From Flavobacteriaceae bacterium CG2_30_34_30 (GTDB lineage: Bacteria > Bacteroidota > Bacteroidia > Flavobacteriales > Flavobacteriaceae), in assembly GCA_001873105.1 (NCBI GenBank), contig MNYN01000083.1, forward strand, positions 1-58,915: a stretch of DNA of 58,915 nt, read 5' to 3'. Positions within the stretch are counted from its first letter, which is position 1; each line of letters opens with the position of its first letter. Under the pieces are notes generated by a model. That model did no database searches. It was not told where the DNA came from and saw nothing but the letters and a program-made list of their open reading frames with translations. The position numbers were made by a program, and so were the translations under genes. Positions 1 to 9,422 of this stretch are shown piece after piece.

Positions 1-408
1 TGAAATGCCGCTACCGGTATCTAAAAAAATGGCAGTGGTTACTACAGAGGCAGTTCCTTGTGTACTTATAAAATCAATATCAACCCTTGGTGTAAGAGGA
101 GGAATGGCACTACAAAAATAAGCCGACGTTATATTTTCACTAAACGTTCTGTAATTTACTACGTTAGTACTGGAATTTAAAGGGTAATTTTTTGTTATGA
201 CAGAGCTTAATATGGAATCTTGGGTAGTTAATTGCAAGGAAAGAGTTTCAAAATTAGTACTGTTAATTTTAAAAAATACAAACTGCTCAATACCTCCACA
301 TTGTTCTAATGCAATTTCTTCAAAATCAAATGATGTAATAATGATATCGCCATCATCACATGCGTTTAAAGCAAAAAGGAGTACAATAAATAAAAAAAAT
401 CGTTTCAT
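1..408 (-). CDS. putative lipoprotein, 3' end cut off by the window
   Basis: The reading frame is open from an ATG at 408 leftward through the window edge, giving 136 codons without a stop. The N-terminus is a short basic start, a hydrophobic stretch and a lipobox-like LNAC with Cys at about residue 17. It is followed at once by acidic residues (DDGD), a pattern seen in surface-exported lipoproteins of Flavobacteriia. The rest shows no motif I recognise. A TAnnTTTG promoter box lies 18 nt upstream. The function is unknown. An ORF on the opposite strand at 197-484 is treated as a shadow because this frame has a clean signal peptide and promoter. Confidence 0.7.
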   Translation of the reverse strand, partial: MKRFFLFIVLLFALNACDDGDIIITSFDFEEIALEQCGGIEQFVFFKINSTNFETLSLQLTTQDSILSSVITKNYPLNSSTNVVNYRTFSENITSAYFCSAIPPLTPRVDIDFISTQGTASVVTTAIFLDTGSGIS

Positions 409-426
409 AAGCAAGGATGTCTTCGG

Positions 427-434
427 CAAAAGTA
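427..434 (-). promoter_or_regulatory. -7 promoter box for the left-edge lipoprotein
   Basis: Read on the minus strand the sequence is TACTTTTG, an exact match to the Bacteroidota -7 consensus TAnnTTTG, ending 18 nt before the ATG at 408. No well-spaced TTTG -33 element is evident; the nearest TTTG motifs are 10 and 22 nt upstream. Confidence 0.45.
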
Positions 435-499
435 ATAGTTTTGTCAAACTTTATCCCAAAGGAAAACTAAATATTTGTAATTAATCTTTTTTTACAAGA

Positions 500-1648
500 A
501 TGAACCGAGTATATTTTGACAGTGCAGCTACAACCCAACTTCGTGAGGAAGTGATTGTAAGAATGATAGAAGTAATGAAAAATGATTATGGAAACCCTTC
601 ATCTACACATTCTTATGGTAGAACATCTAAAGCTATAATTGAAAATGCCAGAAAAACTATAGCAAGTTACTTAAACGTTACTGCAGCTGAAATTATTTTC
701 ACTTCCGGTGGTACTGAAGCAGACAATTTAATTATAAATAGTTGTGTAAGAGATTTAGAAGTGAAACGCATCATTACTTCTCCCATAGAGCATCACGCTA
801 TTTTGCATACAGTAGAACAACTGCATAAAGATTTTAATATAGAAATTGTATTTGTAAAAATAAATGCATCCGGTTTTGTGGATTATGGTCATTTAGAAAC
901 CCTCCTACAGGATTCTACAAAGAAAACCTTGGTTAGTTTGATGCATATCAATAACGAAATTGGGAGTATGTTAGATATCGAACGGGTAGCAACTTTATGC
1001 AAGGAACATCACGCTTTATTTCATTCCGATACAGTGCAGTCTATTGGACATTATCCTTTAGATTTAGGAAAAATTCCTGTAAATTTTACTGCGGTTGCCG
1101 GACACAAATTTCATGGACCAAAAGGAGTTGGTTTTGCTTTTGTTAGAAAAAATAGTGGATTGCACGCACTAATTCACGGTGGAGAGCAAGAACGCGGTCT
1201 AAGAGCCGGTACAGAATCGGTGCATAATATAGCAGGATTAGAAACGGCATTTCAATTAGCCTATGATCATCTGGAAAAAGAAAAAGCCTACGTTACCGAT
1301 TTAAAAAGATATTTTATCGAGCAATTGGTTAAGAATATACCCGGAGTAGTCTTTAATGGCTCTTGTACTGATATGGAAAACAGTACATATACTTTGATTA
1401 GTGTACGTTTGCCTATTGCTCAAGAAAAAGCGTTGCTCTTGTTATTTCAATTAGATTTAAAAGGAATTGCTTGCTCAAAAGGTAGCGCTTGCCAGAGTGG
1501 AAGCGATAAAGGCTCGCATGTACTACAAGCCATTCTTAGCGAGGAAGAAATTAAAAAACCATCGATAAGATTTTCCTTTTCGGCATTTAATACTAAAGAA
1601 GAGATAGATTATGTGGTGGGTGTTTTAAAAGAGTTTATTGGTGCATAA
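500..1648 (+). CDS. cysteine desulfurase (class V aminotransferase family, IscS/NifS-like)
   Basis: Removes sulfur from L-cysteine as a protein-bound persulfide for Fe-S cluster or thio-cofactor assembly, using pyridoxal phosphate. The 382-residue length fits IscS/NifS enzymes. The PLP lysine is K203 in AGHKFHGPKG. The catalytic cysteine is C331 in KGSACQSGS on the mobile loop. SGGTEADN at about 69-76 and the HSDTVQ block around 175-180 are the usual PLP-binding segments. No iscU or iscA follows; the next gene is convergent, so which scaffold it serves is unknown. Divergent from the lipoprotein at the left edge. The family assignment is secure; IscS versus NifS is not resolved. Confidence 0.93.
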   Translation: MNRVYFDSAATTQLREEVIVRMIEVMKNDYGNPSSTHSYGRTSKAIIENARKTIASYLNVTAAEIIFTSGGTEADNLIINSCVRDLEVKRIITSPIEHHAILHTVEQLHKDFNIEIVFVKINASGFVDYGHLETLLQDSTKKTLVSLMHINNEIGSMLDIERVATLCKEHHALFHSDTVQSIGHYPLDLGKIPVNFTAVAGHKFHGPKGVGFAFVRKNSGLHALIHGGEQERGLRAGTESVHNIAGLETAFQLAYDHLEKEKAYVTDLKRYFIEQLVKNIPGVVFNGSCTDMENSTYTLISVRLPIAQEKALLLLFQLDLKGIACSKGSACQSGSDKGSHVLQAILSEEEIKKPSIRFSFSAFNTKEEIDYVVGVLKEFIGA

Positions 1649-1681
1649 TTGGATTCACCATTTTAATTTTCCTAAATCTTT

Positions 1682-4144
1682 CTAAAACCGCATCGTGGTT
1701 CGCACATTAAACACTCTTGGCGTAAGAAAGTTTGGTACAGAATACTGTACTTTAGTACTGACATCTCTCACAAAAGTATTGGTAATGGAATTTTGTACAT
1801 CAAAGATGTTGAAAATTTCAAATCCTAAAGTAAATTCTTTAAAAGGTTTTAACCAACCGGAATTTTTAAGTTTACTTTCATCTACTAAAACATAGGAAAA
1901 ACCAACATCTGCTCTTTTGTAATCCGGTAATCTGGTTTGAAAATCATACGGATCGGCAAAACTTGGCGAACCGCCCGGAAGTCCTGTATTGTATACTAAA
2001 TTGATATATACTTTTACCCCTGGTATTCTTGGCATATAATCTTGAAATAAAATGGCAAATTTTAATCGTTGGTCAGTAGGTCTTGAAATATAACCTCGAT
2101 TGTCCAAATTTTCTTCGGTTTTTAAATAGCCAAAACTTAACCAACTTTCCGTGCCAGGCACAAACTCACCTGTAAGGCGAAGATCTAATCCATAGGCATA
2201 AGCTTCGGCATTATTATTTGCACGATAACGTATCCTTACATTTTCAAGGGTATATGTATTGACATCGGTTAGACTTTTATAGTACATTTCTGAATTTAAG
2301 ACAAATGGGCGATTCCACATTTTAAAACTATAATCGTTGCCTAAAACAATATGAAACGACTGTTGTGCCTTAACATCCGGAATTACAGTTCCTGTTTCAT
2401 CACGCAATTCTCTATAAAACGGAGGTTGGTGATACAAACCTCCGGAAAGTTTAAAGAGCATGTCTTTTTGCCAGTTTGGTTTTATGGCTATTTGCGCACG
2501 AGGGCTAAACACGGTTTGAGTTTCGCTTGTTATACCCTCACCACTTACTGTCCAGTTGTGGGCACGTACTCCAGCATTTAGCCAAACTTCATTTTCGCCC
2601 ATAGTATATCGCTTACTCCATTGCAAAAACCCAGATAAACGATCTATTTGTACGTCGTTAAAGGCTCTGATATTGTTGAAAGGCACCAAGGGTGATGTAA
2701 AAGGGCTATAAGGTTGGTCGTTAATAAATTCAGATCCTATGGGTCGAATAGAAAATCCGGCAGAGTCTATAATTTCAAATTCCTGAATACGATCGCGTAT
2801 ATCTTCTCGGGTGTATTTGAGTCCGTATTGAACTAAATTACCATTTTTGTTATAATCACCTTTGTGTTCTATATTAAAAATTAAAGCATCTAAATCATTT
2901 CTAGCATGAGTGAGTTGCCCGCCAATGGCACGGCTAAATTCTACATCTCCCAAACCACTGGAGCCTATGTCGGTATTCACTTCTCCAATGCGGTATTGGG
3001 CCAAAATATCAAAATATTCCTGCTCTTGCGTATGGTATGCTGATGCAATCCATTTTAAAGTTAGATTTTCATTAACTACATACGTACTTTTTAAAGCACC
3101 AAAATAGGTGTCATATCGATCTTCTTCTTGCCCTTCATAAAAAATAAGCAGCGCAATAGGGTCGGTTAATGTGCCAAAATTTGTTTGACGGGTTAAGGGT
3201 TTGTAGCTGTATTTGTTGATGGCTAAGTTTCCTAAAAATCCAATTTCTAATTTGTTATTTACTTTGTATGTTAAGTAAGTTTGTACATCTGCAAAAACGG
3301 GTTTAAAATTGGTTTCTGTTTCTTGTGCATCTACTAATAGGCTATTGTCTCTATACCGAAGTCCGGCGATAGCGGTTAATCTTCCGTTTTTTGAAATTCC
3401 TCCTGCAGCAACACTAGCTCCTAGCAAACTCAAATCGGCTGAGGCATCAAAACTTGCTGGTCTGCGATAGGTAATGTCTAAAACAGAGGAAAGTTTATCG
3501 CCATATTTTGCTTGAAAACCTCCTGCTGAAAAATCTACACTAGAGGTAAGATCGCTATTTACAAAGCTTAATCCTTCTTGTTGTCCACTCCTAATTAAAA
3601 ACGGACGATAGACTTCAATTTCATTTACATACACTAAATTTTCGTCATAATTTCCTCCCCTAACGGAATATTGGGTGCTTAGTTCATTATTGCTACTCAC
3701 ACCAGGTAAAGCTTTTAAAAGATTTTCTACACCTGCATTTGCACCTGGAATTCTTCTAATGGTTTCCGGAGTTAGGCTTGTTATGCCTTGCACTTTCTTG
3801 TTTTCTCTTCCAGAAATAACAATTTCACCAATTTGTTCAATGCCTAATAGCATAACCGGGTTAAATTCAAAATCTTCATTGCGTTTTAAATTTAATTTTA
3901 GAGATACCTTTTTAAAGCTAATATGAGAAAATACAATAGTGATTTCTTGTTCGGCAGGAACTTCAAACAAATAAAAACCGCTAAAGTCAGACAAAACGCC
4001 TTTATCTCCATAGGTGATGTTTACACCTGGAATGGGTTGGTTTTGATCGTCTAAAATAATTCCTTTAATGGTTGCAGTTTGTGCTAATAGGTTGGAACCT
4101 AAAAATGCTATAAAAAATATACGGACTAAAATATGTGTTTTCAA
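1682..4144 (-). CDS. TonB-dependent receptor with carboxypeptidase-regulatory-like domain
   Basis: An outer-membrane receptor of 820 residues that should import a ligand with energy from TonB/ExbBD. In order: a signal peptide (about 1-21), a carboxypeptidase-regulatory-like beta-sandwich domain (about 22-110, as in PF13715), a plug domain (about 120-235, with YSVRGGNYDENLVYVNE) and a 22-strand-type barrel ending in Phe. No SusD partner is adjacent, so this is not a classical SusCD pair. There is no in-frame ATG; the start appears to be TTG, 11 nt after the stop of the M23 peptidase gene, so the two are probably co-transcribed. The substrate cannot be read from the sequence. Confidence 0.92.
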   Translation of the reverse strand: MKTHILVRIFFIAFLGSNLLAQTATIKGIILDDQNQPIPGVNITYGDKGVLSDFSGFYLFEVPAEQEITIVFSHISFKKVSLKLNLKRNEDFEFNPVMLLGIEQIGEIVISGRENKKVQGITSLTPETIRRIPGANAGVENLLKALPGVSSNNELSTQYSVRGGNYDENLVYVNEIEVYRPFLIRSGQQEGLSFVNSDLTSSVDFSAGGFQAKYGDKLSSVLDITYRRPASFDASADLSLLGASVAAGGISKNGRLTAIAGLRYRDNSLLVDAQETETNFKPVFADVQTYLTYKVNNKLEIGFLGNLAINKYSYKPLTRQTNFGTLTDPIALLIFYEGQEEDRYDTYFGALKSTYVVNENLTLKWIASAYHTQEQEYFDILAQYRIGEVNTDIGSSGLGDVEFSRAIGGQLTHARNDLDALIFNIEHKGDYNKNGNLVQYGLKYTREDIRDRIQEFEIIDSAGFSIRPIGSEFINDQPYSPFTSPLVPFNNIRAFNDVQIDRLSGFLQWSKRYTMGENEVWLNAGVRAHNWTVSGEGITSETQTVFSPRAQIAIKPNWQKDMLFKLSGGLYHQPPFYRELRDETGTVIPDVKAQQSFHIVLGNDYSFKMWNRPFVLNSEMYYKSLTDVNTYTLENVRIRYRANNNAEAYAYGLDLRLTGEFVPGTESWLSFGYLKTEENLDNRGYISRPTDQRLKFAILFQDYMPRIPGVKVYINLVYNTGLPGGSPSFADPYDFQTRLPDYKRADVGFSYVLVDESKLKNSGWLKPFKEFTLGFEIFNIFDVQNSITNTFVRDVSTKVQYSVPNFLTPRVFNVRTTMRF

Positions 4145-4155
4145 ATGGACTTCTA

Positions 4156-5841
4156 TTATTTTCTATAAAATATTGCTTCAAATTTAGTATTATTTCCAAC
4201 ATTATCGGTAACAATAAGTTTTAAATTAAACTCTGTTTCGTTTGTAATGTTGTCTTCAAAAGTATAGGTAAGTAGATTTTTTTTGTATTCATATTCCATC
4301 AATACCCATGTATCGTTAATGGTAGCTCGATAGCTTTTAATTCCGCTTAAGGTATCTTGTATTTTAATTTCCAAAGTTTTGTTGTTGCTTATCCATTTTC
4401 CGTTAGCAAAATTTATTGGAGTAATTATAGGTGGTACGGTGTCTATTGCTAATCCATAATTACCAAACTCACGTACTTTTGTAGAAAGAATAGTTCCTTC
4501 TCTGTTAGTACTGTTGTAATAAGGTTGTCCTCTATAATTTAATTTACCTATAAAGACTTTATCCATATCTGCTGCGGCAAAATTAAAAGCGTCAACAGAA
4601 ATGGTAATATTAGAATGAATAGGAGAGGTATCTTTATGAAAAAACAATGTGTCAGCATCTGCATTTATGATTAATGAAATATCTTCATACAAACTATTAG
4701 GTGGAATATAAATATCAAATTTTCCTTGTTTTATCGTAGCACCTTCTTTAGCAAAGACAAAATGTGTTCCTTCCACTTTAGGTTTTTCTTTTAATATTGG
4801 AAGTGATTTGCCATCAATTGGAATAGAAATCAAAACAGCATTACCCTTATAATCAGAAACGGTGATGGTATAAACCGAATTAAAACCATCTTCCACCCTA
4901 ATATATCCATTACTATTTGATTCTTTATAAATGCTTAAAGGGTTGTTTTTTTCAATAAATAACTTTTGAATTTTTGTTTTCTTTTCAGAAAAATAACCAT
5001 AATCAATAAATCGGTTGATGTATCGGGTTTCATCAAAGGAAATCTTATCAAACACAAGAGACACACTTTTTTCGCCATTAAAAGTCGATTCAATTTTATA
5101 CACACCATTTCGGTTGTTTGCAGCGTTTTGTTGGTCCACAGTAGAAATACCAAAACCTAAAGTGCCTGAAGCAATTATTTTTTCAGCAACATAGGAACCG
5201 TCATTTTTTGGAAGTAGCCGAAGCTGCATCGGGTTTGCGTCTTGATTTACCTGAGCATCTTCACTGATAGGATATACAAAAACACTATTTATTAATGGTT
5301 TACGAGTATCAGCGATGTCTATACCAAATAATTTCGGATTCATAGGTCTAGAAGCATTATCTCTTATTTCATAGTGTAAATGTGGTCCACCACTGCCTCC
5401 TGTATTTCCGGTATAAGCTATTAAATCGCCTTTTTTTATGGGTAAATCCACTAGTTTTGGGAAAAGTTCAATTTCATAAGTCTCTTTTTTATACTGGGTT
5501 TGTTTTACCAACTCCTGAATAGCACCGGCATATTCCTTTAAATGTCCGTAAACGGTAGTATAACCGTTTGGATGTTGTATGTAAAGTGCTTTTCCATATC
5601 CAAAATGCGCTACTTTAATGCGGCTAACATACCCATCGGCAGGTGCGTAAACAGGCAATCCTTCTTTTTGTTGGGTTTTAATGTCTAAACCACTATGAAA
5701 ATGATTGTTTCTTAGCTCACCAAAAGTACCTGACAATTCTAATGGAATATCTAGAGGATTAGAAAAAGAATCAGTCGGAATTTCTTTTTGAGAAAATAAG
5801 GGCAGACTAAATAAAAGTAAAATAAAATATTTTCTATTCAT
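4156..5841 (-). CDS. M23 family metallopeptidase (LytM/peptidoglycan endopeptidase type)
   Basis: Predicted secreted zinc endopeptidase acting on peptidoglycan cross-links. I placed the start at the ATG at 5841, which begins a clean signal peptide; the 21 extra upstream codons look non-coding. The M23 zinc and catalytic residues are present: H49 and D53 in HSGLDI, H100 in YGHL, and H154/H156 in GPHLHYEIR. The roughly 400-residue C-terminal part is beta-rich and does not resemble a known catalytic domain. It may position the enzyme or bind a partner. The peptidase domain looks active, unlike degenerate EnvC/NlpD-type activators. It lies just upstream of the TonB receptor gene. Confidence 0.9.
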   Translation of the reverse strand: MNRKYFILLLFSLPLFSQKEIPTDSFSNPLDIPLELSGTFGELRNNHFHSGLDIKTQQKEGLPVYAPADGYVSRIKVAHFGYGKALYIQHPNGYTTVYGHLKEYAGAIQELVKQTQYKKETYEIELFPKLVDLPIKKGDLIAYTGNTGGSGGPHLHYEIRDNASRPMNPKLFGIDIADTRKPLINSVFVYPISEDAQVNQDANPMQLRLLPKNDGSYVAEKIIASGTLGFGISTVDQQNAANNRNGVYKIESTFNGEKSVSLVFDKISFDETRYINRFIDYGYFSEKKTKIQKLFIEKNNPLSIYKESNSNGYIRVEDGFNSVYTITVSDYKGNAVLISIPIDGKSLPILKEKPKVEGTHFVFAKEGATIKQGKFDIYIPPNSLYEDISLIINADADTLFFHKDTSPIHSNITISVDAFNFAAADMDKVFIGKLNYRGQPYYNSTNREGTILSTKVREFGNYGLAIDTVPPIITPINFANGKWISNNKTLEIKIQDTLSGIKSYRATINDTWVLMEYEYKKNLLTYTFEDNITNETEFNLKLIVTDNVGNNTKFEAIFYRK

Positions 5842-5937
5842 AAAGACGAAGATATACAATTCCTTTTGATACAAAAAATGTCTTAACACCTTTAAAAATT
5901 GCATAGAACCGAATTTATTAAAAAAAAAATGAAAACT

Positions 5938-5969
5938 GTTGGCTTATATAGTAATCTATGTTAACTTTG
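5938..5969 (+). promoter_or_regulatory. promoter for the zapA operon
   Basis: GTTG at 5938-5941 followed after 20 nt by TAACTTTG at 5962-5969, matching the Bacteroidota pattern TTTG-N~19-TAnnTTTG closely. The -7 box ends 26 nt before the ATG at 5996. Confidence 0.6.
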
Positions 5970-5995
5970 TTAATTGACATTGAAACACTATTTTA

Positions 5996-6286
5996 ATGAG
6001 TAATCTTTCTGAAATTGTTGATTCTCTTGAAAATAGAATTAGTAAACTTCTTCATCGTTATGAGGCTTTGAAGAAGAATAATTTAAAATTAGAAGAAGAA
6101 TTAGCCTTGGAAATACAAAATCATTCAAAAACCATGAATGATTTAGAACTTTGGAAGGAGCAAATAAATTCTCTTAAAATAGCCAATGCAATGTTAGGCA
6201 GTGACCAATATAAACGAGAAACAAAGCTCAAAATAAATGCATTAGTTCGTGAAATTGATTTGTGTATTGCCCAATTATCCGAATAA
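5996..6286 (+). CDS. small coiled-coil protein upstream of zapA
   Basis: A 96-residue, highly charged protein predicted to be almost entirely helical, with heptad-like spacing of Leu/Ile from about residue 5 to 70. It has no signal peptide or membrane segment. It sits 6 nt upstream of zapA behind a good promoter, so the two are co-expressed. I do not recognise a named family. By position and structure it could be a division-site coiled-coil protein working with ZapA, as ZapB does in gammaproteobacteria, but that is inference. It is a real gene: ATG start, tight operon spacing and protein-like composition. Confidence 0.8.
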   Translation: MSNLSEIVDSLENRISKLLHRYEALKKNNLKLEEELALEIQNHSKTMNDLELWKEQINSLKIANAMLGSDQYKRETKLKINALVREIDLCIAQLSE

Positions 6287-6292
6287 AAAATT

Positions 6293-6583
6293 ATGTCAGA
6301 ACCGCAAAAAATAAAACTATCTATCGCAGACCGTGTATATCCTTTGACTATTAATCCGTCACAAGAAGAAGGTTTACGTAAAGCAACTAAAAAGATAGAA
6401 GAAATGATTAAGCAGTTTGAACAAAATTATGCAGTGAGAGACAAACAAGATGTACTAGCCATGTGTGCATTACAATTTGCCGCTCAAGTAGAGCAAAAAT
6501 CATTACATATAGAAAGTGACCAAGAGCAAATAGAGGAAAAATTAGGAGCATTAAACCAGCTTTTGCAAGATCATCTTTCGTAA
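6293..6583 (+). CDS. zapA: cell division protein ZapA
   Basis: ZapA bundles FtsZ filaments at the division site. The 96-residue length is typical. The N-terminal half has the globular-head signature (KIKLSIADRVYPLTI, then the EEGLRKATKKIEEMI helix). The C-terminal half is the coiled-coil dimerisation helix, with DVLAMCALQFAAQ in its start. Cytoplasmic. It follows the coiled-coil gene by 6 nt and is followed by the 6S-like RNA, the same neighbour order as zapA-ssrS in many proteobacteria, and then by rny. Confidence 0.9.
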   Translation: MSEPQKIKLSIADRVYPLTINPSQEEGLRKATKKIEEMIKQFEQNYAVRDKQDVLAMCALQFAAQVEQKSLHIESDQEQIEEKLGALNQLLQDHLS

Positions 6584-6605
6584 ACGTTCTTTTAAATAAA
6601 ATTAT

Positions 6606-6780
6606 AAGGTACTGCCTACATTATTACAAATTTTTGATAAACTCAACACGAATTCTTTAAAAAGGGTGAGTTAAGAGTGTAAAAGCGAGCCGTCTTCGAG
6701 CGGATACTTGACCATTCTATTAACCCTAAACTTATTTTAAGGGGTTTATACAAATCAACGTTTTAATGTAGGCTTTTTTT
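6606..6780 (+). ncRNA. ssrS: 6S RNA (flavobacterial type)
   Basis: The 218-nt gap between zapA and rny holds a structured RNA. GCCTACATTA at 6614-6623 pairs perfectly with TAATGTAGGC at 6764-6773 and is followed by a T-run. That closes a long rod. Inside are further helices: AACTCA 6640-6645 with TGAGTT 6667-6672, and AACCCT with GGGGTT around 6722-6746 as a hairpin. A closed terminal stem, internal bubbles, about 170 nt and the zapA-adjacent position fit 6S RNA, which binds the housekeeping RNA polymerase holoenzyme. I recall a flavobacteria-specific 6S class from comparative genomics; a covariance-model search would confirm membership. Ends are approximate. Confidence 0.72.
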
Positions 6781-6801
6781 ATATCTAAAAACCAAGCAAA
6801 A

Positions 6802-8367
6802 ATGGAAAACATGTTTTTAATATTAGCAATTGGGGTAATAGGCATTGTACTAGGCTTCTTAATTGCTAAAGTGATAGAGAGAAAAAATGCCTCTCAAATG
6901 ATAAAATCTGCTAAAAAAATTGCAGCAGGAATACTTAAAGAAGCTAAAGCAGAGTCTGAAACACTTAAAAAAGATAAAATTCTTCAAGCCAAAGAAAAAT
7001 TTATTGAACTAAAATCAGAACACGAAAAAGTAATTCTTGGCATAGACCGAAAAATAGCTGAAGCAGAAAAAAGAACCCGTGACAAAGAATCACAGGTGTC
7101 TAATGAACTTGCGCGAAACAAGAAGTTAAACAGCGATTTAGAGGAAGCAAAAAAAGACTATTTAGGTCGATTAGAATTTTTAGAAAAGAAACAATCGGAA
7201 GTAGATCGTTTATATAGAAGTCAAATAGAACAACTGGAAGTCATTTCCAGCCTTTCGGCTAATGATGCTAAGGCACAACTTTTAGAAACCATAAAAGATG
7301 AAACCAAAGCTAATGCAATGGCATTTATTCAAACAAGTGTGGAAGAAGCAAAAATGACCGCACAGCAAGAAGCTAAGAAAATAATAATAAACACCATACA
7401 AAGAATAGGAACAGAAGAAGCTATTGAAAATTGTGTTTCCGTATTTAACCTAGAAAGCGATGATGTTAAAGGTAGAATTATAGGTCGTGAAGGAAGAAAC
7501 ATTCGCGCACTAGAAGCCGCAACAGGAGTTGAAATTATTGTCGATGACACCCCAGAAGCAATTATTTTATCTTGTTTTGATTCTGTTAGACGTGAAATTG
7601 CTCGTTTGTCTCTTCATAAACTAGTGACTGATGGCAGAATTCACCCCGCACGTATTGAAGAAATTGTAGAAAAAACGACCAAACAAATAGAAGAAGAAAT
7701 TATAGAAGTAGGAAAACGTACTGTAATTGATTTAGGCATTCATGGCTTACATCCGGAATTGATAAAAATTGTAGGCAGAATGAAGTATCGTTCCTCTTAT
7801 GGGCAAAATTTACTACAACACTCGCGTGAAGTATCCAAACTTTGTGGTGTAATGGCAGCCGAACTAGGATTAAACGCCAAAATGGCCAAAAGAGCTGGAT
7901 TGCTTCACGATATAGGAAAAGTACCGGATACTGAAACAGAAATGCCACACGCATTGTTAGGCATGCAATGGGCAGAAAAATATGGTGAAAAACCAGAAGT
8001 TTGTAATGCCATAGGCGCACACCACGATGAAATTGAAATGACCGGTTTACTCTCCCCAATTGTTCAAGTTTGTGATGCTATTAGTGGCGCAAGACCAGGC
8101 GCAAGAAGACAAATTTTAGATTCCTACATAAAACGATTAAAAGATTTAGAAGATATTGCATTTGCTTTTAACGGTGTAAATAAAGCCTATGCCATTCAAG
8201 CAGGTAGAGAATTGCGTGTTATGGTAGAAAGCGACAAAGTAACCGATGAAAAAGCAGCGAGCCTATCGTTTGAAATTTCTCAAAAAATTCAAACCGATAT
8301 GACCTATCCGGGGCAAGTAAAAGTTACTGTGATTAGAGAAACTAGAGCAGTAAACATAGCCAAATAA
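6802..8367 (+). CDS. rny: ribonuclease Y
   Basis: Membrane-anchored endoribonuclease that starts mRNA decay. The 521 residues show the full architecture: one N-terminal transmembrane helix (about 4-22), a long coiled coil (about 30-200), a KH RNA-binding domain ([19 protein letters not shown], about 224-242) and an HD phosphohydrolase domain whose metal-binding H369-D370 lies in LLHDIGKV. Upstream lie zapA and the 6S-like RNA; downstream xerD is convergent. The 6S RNA gene separates it from zapA, so part of its expression may come by read-through from the zapA promoter. Confidence 0.96.
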   Translation: MENMFLILAIGVIGIVLGFLIAKVIERKNASQMIKSAKKIAAGILKEAKAESETLKKDKILQAKEKFIELKSEHEKVILGIDRKIAEAEKRTRDKESQVSNELARNKKLNSDLEEAKKDYLGRLEFLEKKQSEVDRLYRSQIEQLEVISSLSANDAKAQLLETIKDETKANAMAFIQTSVEEAKMTAQQEAKKIIINTIQRIGTEEAIENCVSVFNLESDDVKGRIIGREGRNIRALEAATGVEIIVDDTPEAIILSCFDSVRREIARLSLHKLVTDGRIHPARIEEIVEKTTKQIEEEIIEVGKRTVIDLGIHGLHPELIKIVGRMKYRSSYGQNLLQHSREVSKLCGVMAAELGLNAKMAKRAGLLHDIGKVPDTETEMPHALLGMQWAEKYGEKPEVCNAIGAHHDEIEMTGLLSPIVQVCDAISGARPGARRQILDSYIKRLKDLEDIAFAFNGVNKAYAIQAGRELRVMVESDKVTDEKAASLSFEISQKIQTDMTYPGQVKVTVIRETRAVNIAK

Positions 8368-8406
8368 AACAAGAGTTTTTTTGTTTTTTTGTAACATCAA
8401 GGATAG

Positions 8407-9309
8407 TCAAAGTTGTTTTCTGGGATGATATTTTAGCATGACCTCTGCCAAATGGCTCTTGTCCACGTGCATATATATTTCAGTTGTGGTAATGCTTTCG
8501 TGACCAAGCATTTGTTGAATGGCTCTTAAATCGGCACCGTTTTCTAAAAGATGGGTGGCAAAAGAATGACGAAACGTATGTGGACTTATATTTTTACGAA
8601 TTCCTGCCTTTACTGCTAGGTTTTTAGTTAATGTAAAAATCATGGCACGCGTTAGTTTATTTCCACGCCTATTTAAGAAAAGCGTGTCTTTTTCTATTGT
8701 TGAAATTTCTTGATGCACTCTTATTTCTTTCCTATAGATAGTAATGTATTTTTCGGTAATAGGAGCAATGGGAACAAATCGTTGTTTGTCTCCTTTTCCG
8801 GTGACCTTAATAAATCCTTCCTCAAAATACAAATCCGATATTTTTAGATTAATCAATTCAGAAACGCGAAGACCACAACTGTAAAGGGTTTCAAATATAG
8901 CTCTGTTTCGTTCCCCTTGAGGATGACTTAAATCAATGGCGTTTATGAGCAAATCAATCTCTTCCTGCGAAAGTGTATCGGGTAATTTTCTGCCTATTTT
9001 TGGTGCTTCAATAAGCTCTAAAGGATTCGTCTTTCGGTAATCTTCAAAAATAAGATAGTTAAAAAAACCTTTTAATCCCGAAATAATTCGACTTTGTGAT
9101 CTTGGGTTTACTTTTTTAGCAATGGCATAAATAAACTCCTGTAGCTCTTTTTCTGTAATGGAAATAGGTGAGACCACTATTTGATTTTCATCTAACCACC
9201 GAATTAATTTTTTTATATCCAAGGTATAGCTTTGTAGGGTGTTTTCAGAAAGACCTCTTTCTATACGCAGGTAATTTTGAAAATCTTTTAGGGAGTTGTT
9301 CCATTTCAT
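8407..9309 (-). CDS. xerD: tyrosine recombinase XerD (site-specific, chromosome dimer resolution)
   Basis: 300 residues, the normal length for XerC/XerD. An N-terminal SAM-like core-binding domain (about 5-90) precedes the catalytic domain. All catalytic residues are present: R148 (CGLRVSEL), K172 (TGKGDKQR), H244 and R247 (HTFRHSF), H270 (LGHESI) and nucleophile Y279. The protein should cut and rejoin dif sites at the terminus with FtsK. It has no integrase-type neighbours and is encoded convergently with rny, so it is the housekeeping enzyme. XerD rather than XerC is chosen on overall resemblance. Confidence 0.92.
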   Translation of the reverse strand: MKWNNSLKDFQNYLRIERGLSENTLQSYTLDIKKLIRWLDENQIVVSPISITEKELQEFIYAIAKKVNPRSQSRIISGLKGFFNYLIFEDYRKTNPLELIEAPKIGRKLPDTLSQEEIDLLINAIDLSHPQGERNRAIFETLYSCGLRVSELINLKISDLYFEEGFIKVTGKGDKQRFVPIAPITEKYITIYRKEIRVHQEISTIEKDTLFLNRRGNKLTRAMIFTLTKNLAVKAGIRKNISPHTFRHSFATHLLENGADLRAIQQMLGHESITTTEIYMHVDKSHLAEVMLKYHPRKQL

Positions 9310-9389
9310 GATATCAAATGTAAAGATACTTTACAATAAATTTATCTTAAAATTAGAAAGGCTTTAAGTAAATTTAATTCAATTGGTTT

Positions 9390-9397
9390 TATATTTG
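9390..9397 (+). promoter_or_regulatory. -7 promoter box for the outer-membrane barrel gene
   Basis: TATATTTG matches TAnnTTTG exactly and ends 25 nt before the ATG at 9423, the commonest spacing in this window. A clear -33 element is not visible. Confidence 0.5.
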
Positions 9398-9422
9398 TAC
9401 CACTAACTATAAAATAATAATT

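Noticed and set aside
197-484. 95-aa plus-strand ORF at the left edge
   Set aside because: It lies antisense to the lipoprotein frame that has a signal peptide, lipobox and promoter box; its own composition is low-complexity.
5842-5904. N-terminal extension of the M23 peptidase
   Set aside because: The extra 21 residues precede a clean signal peptide that begins at the ATG at 5841.
7700-8059. 119-aa minus-strand ORF inside rny
   Set aside because: It lies wholly inside the KH-HD coding region of rny; shadow of a conserved gene.
8407-9309. Integrase of a mobile element
   Set aside because: Length and full sequence fit XerD, it sits among core genes, and there are no attachment-site repeats or phage/ICE genes nearby.
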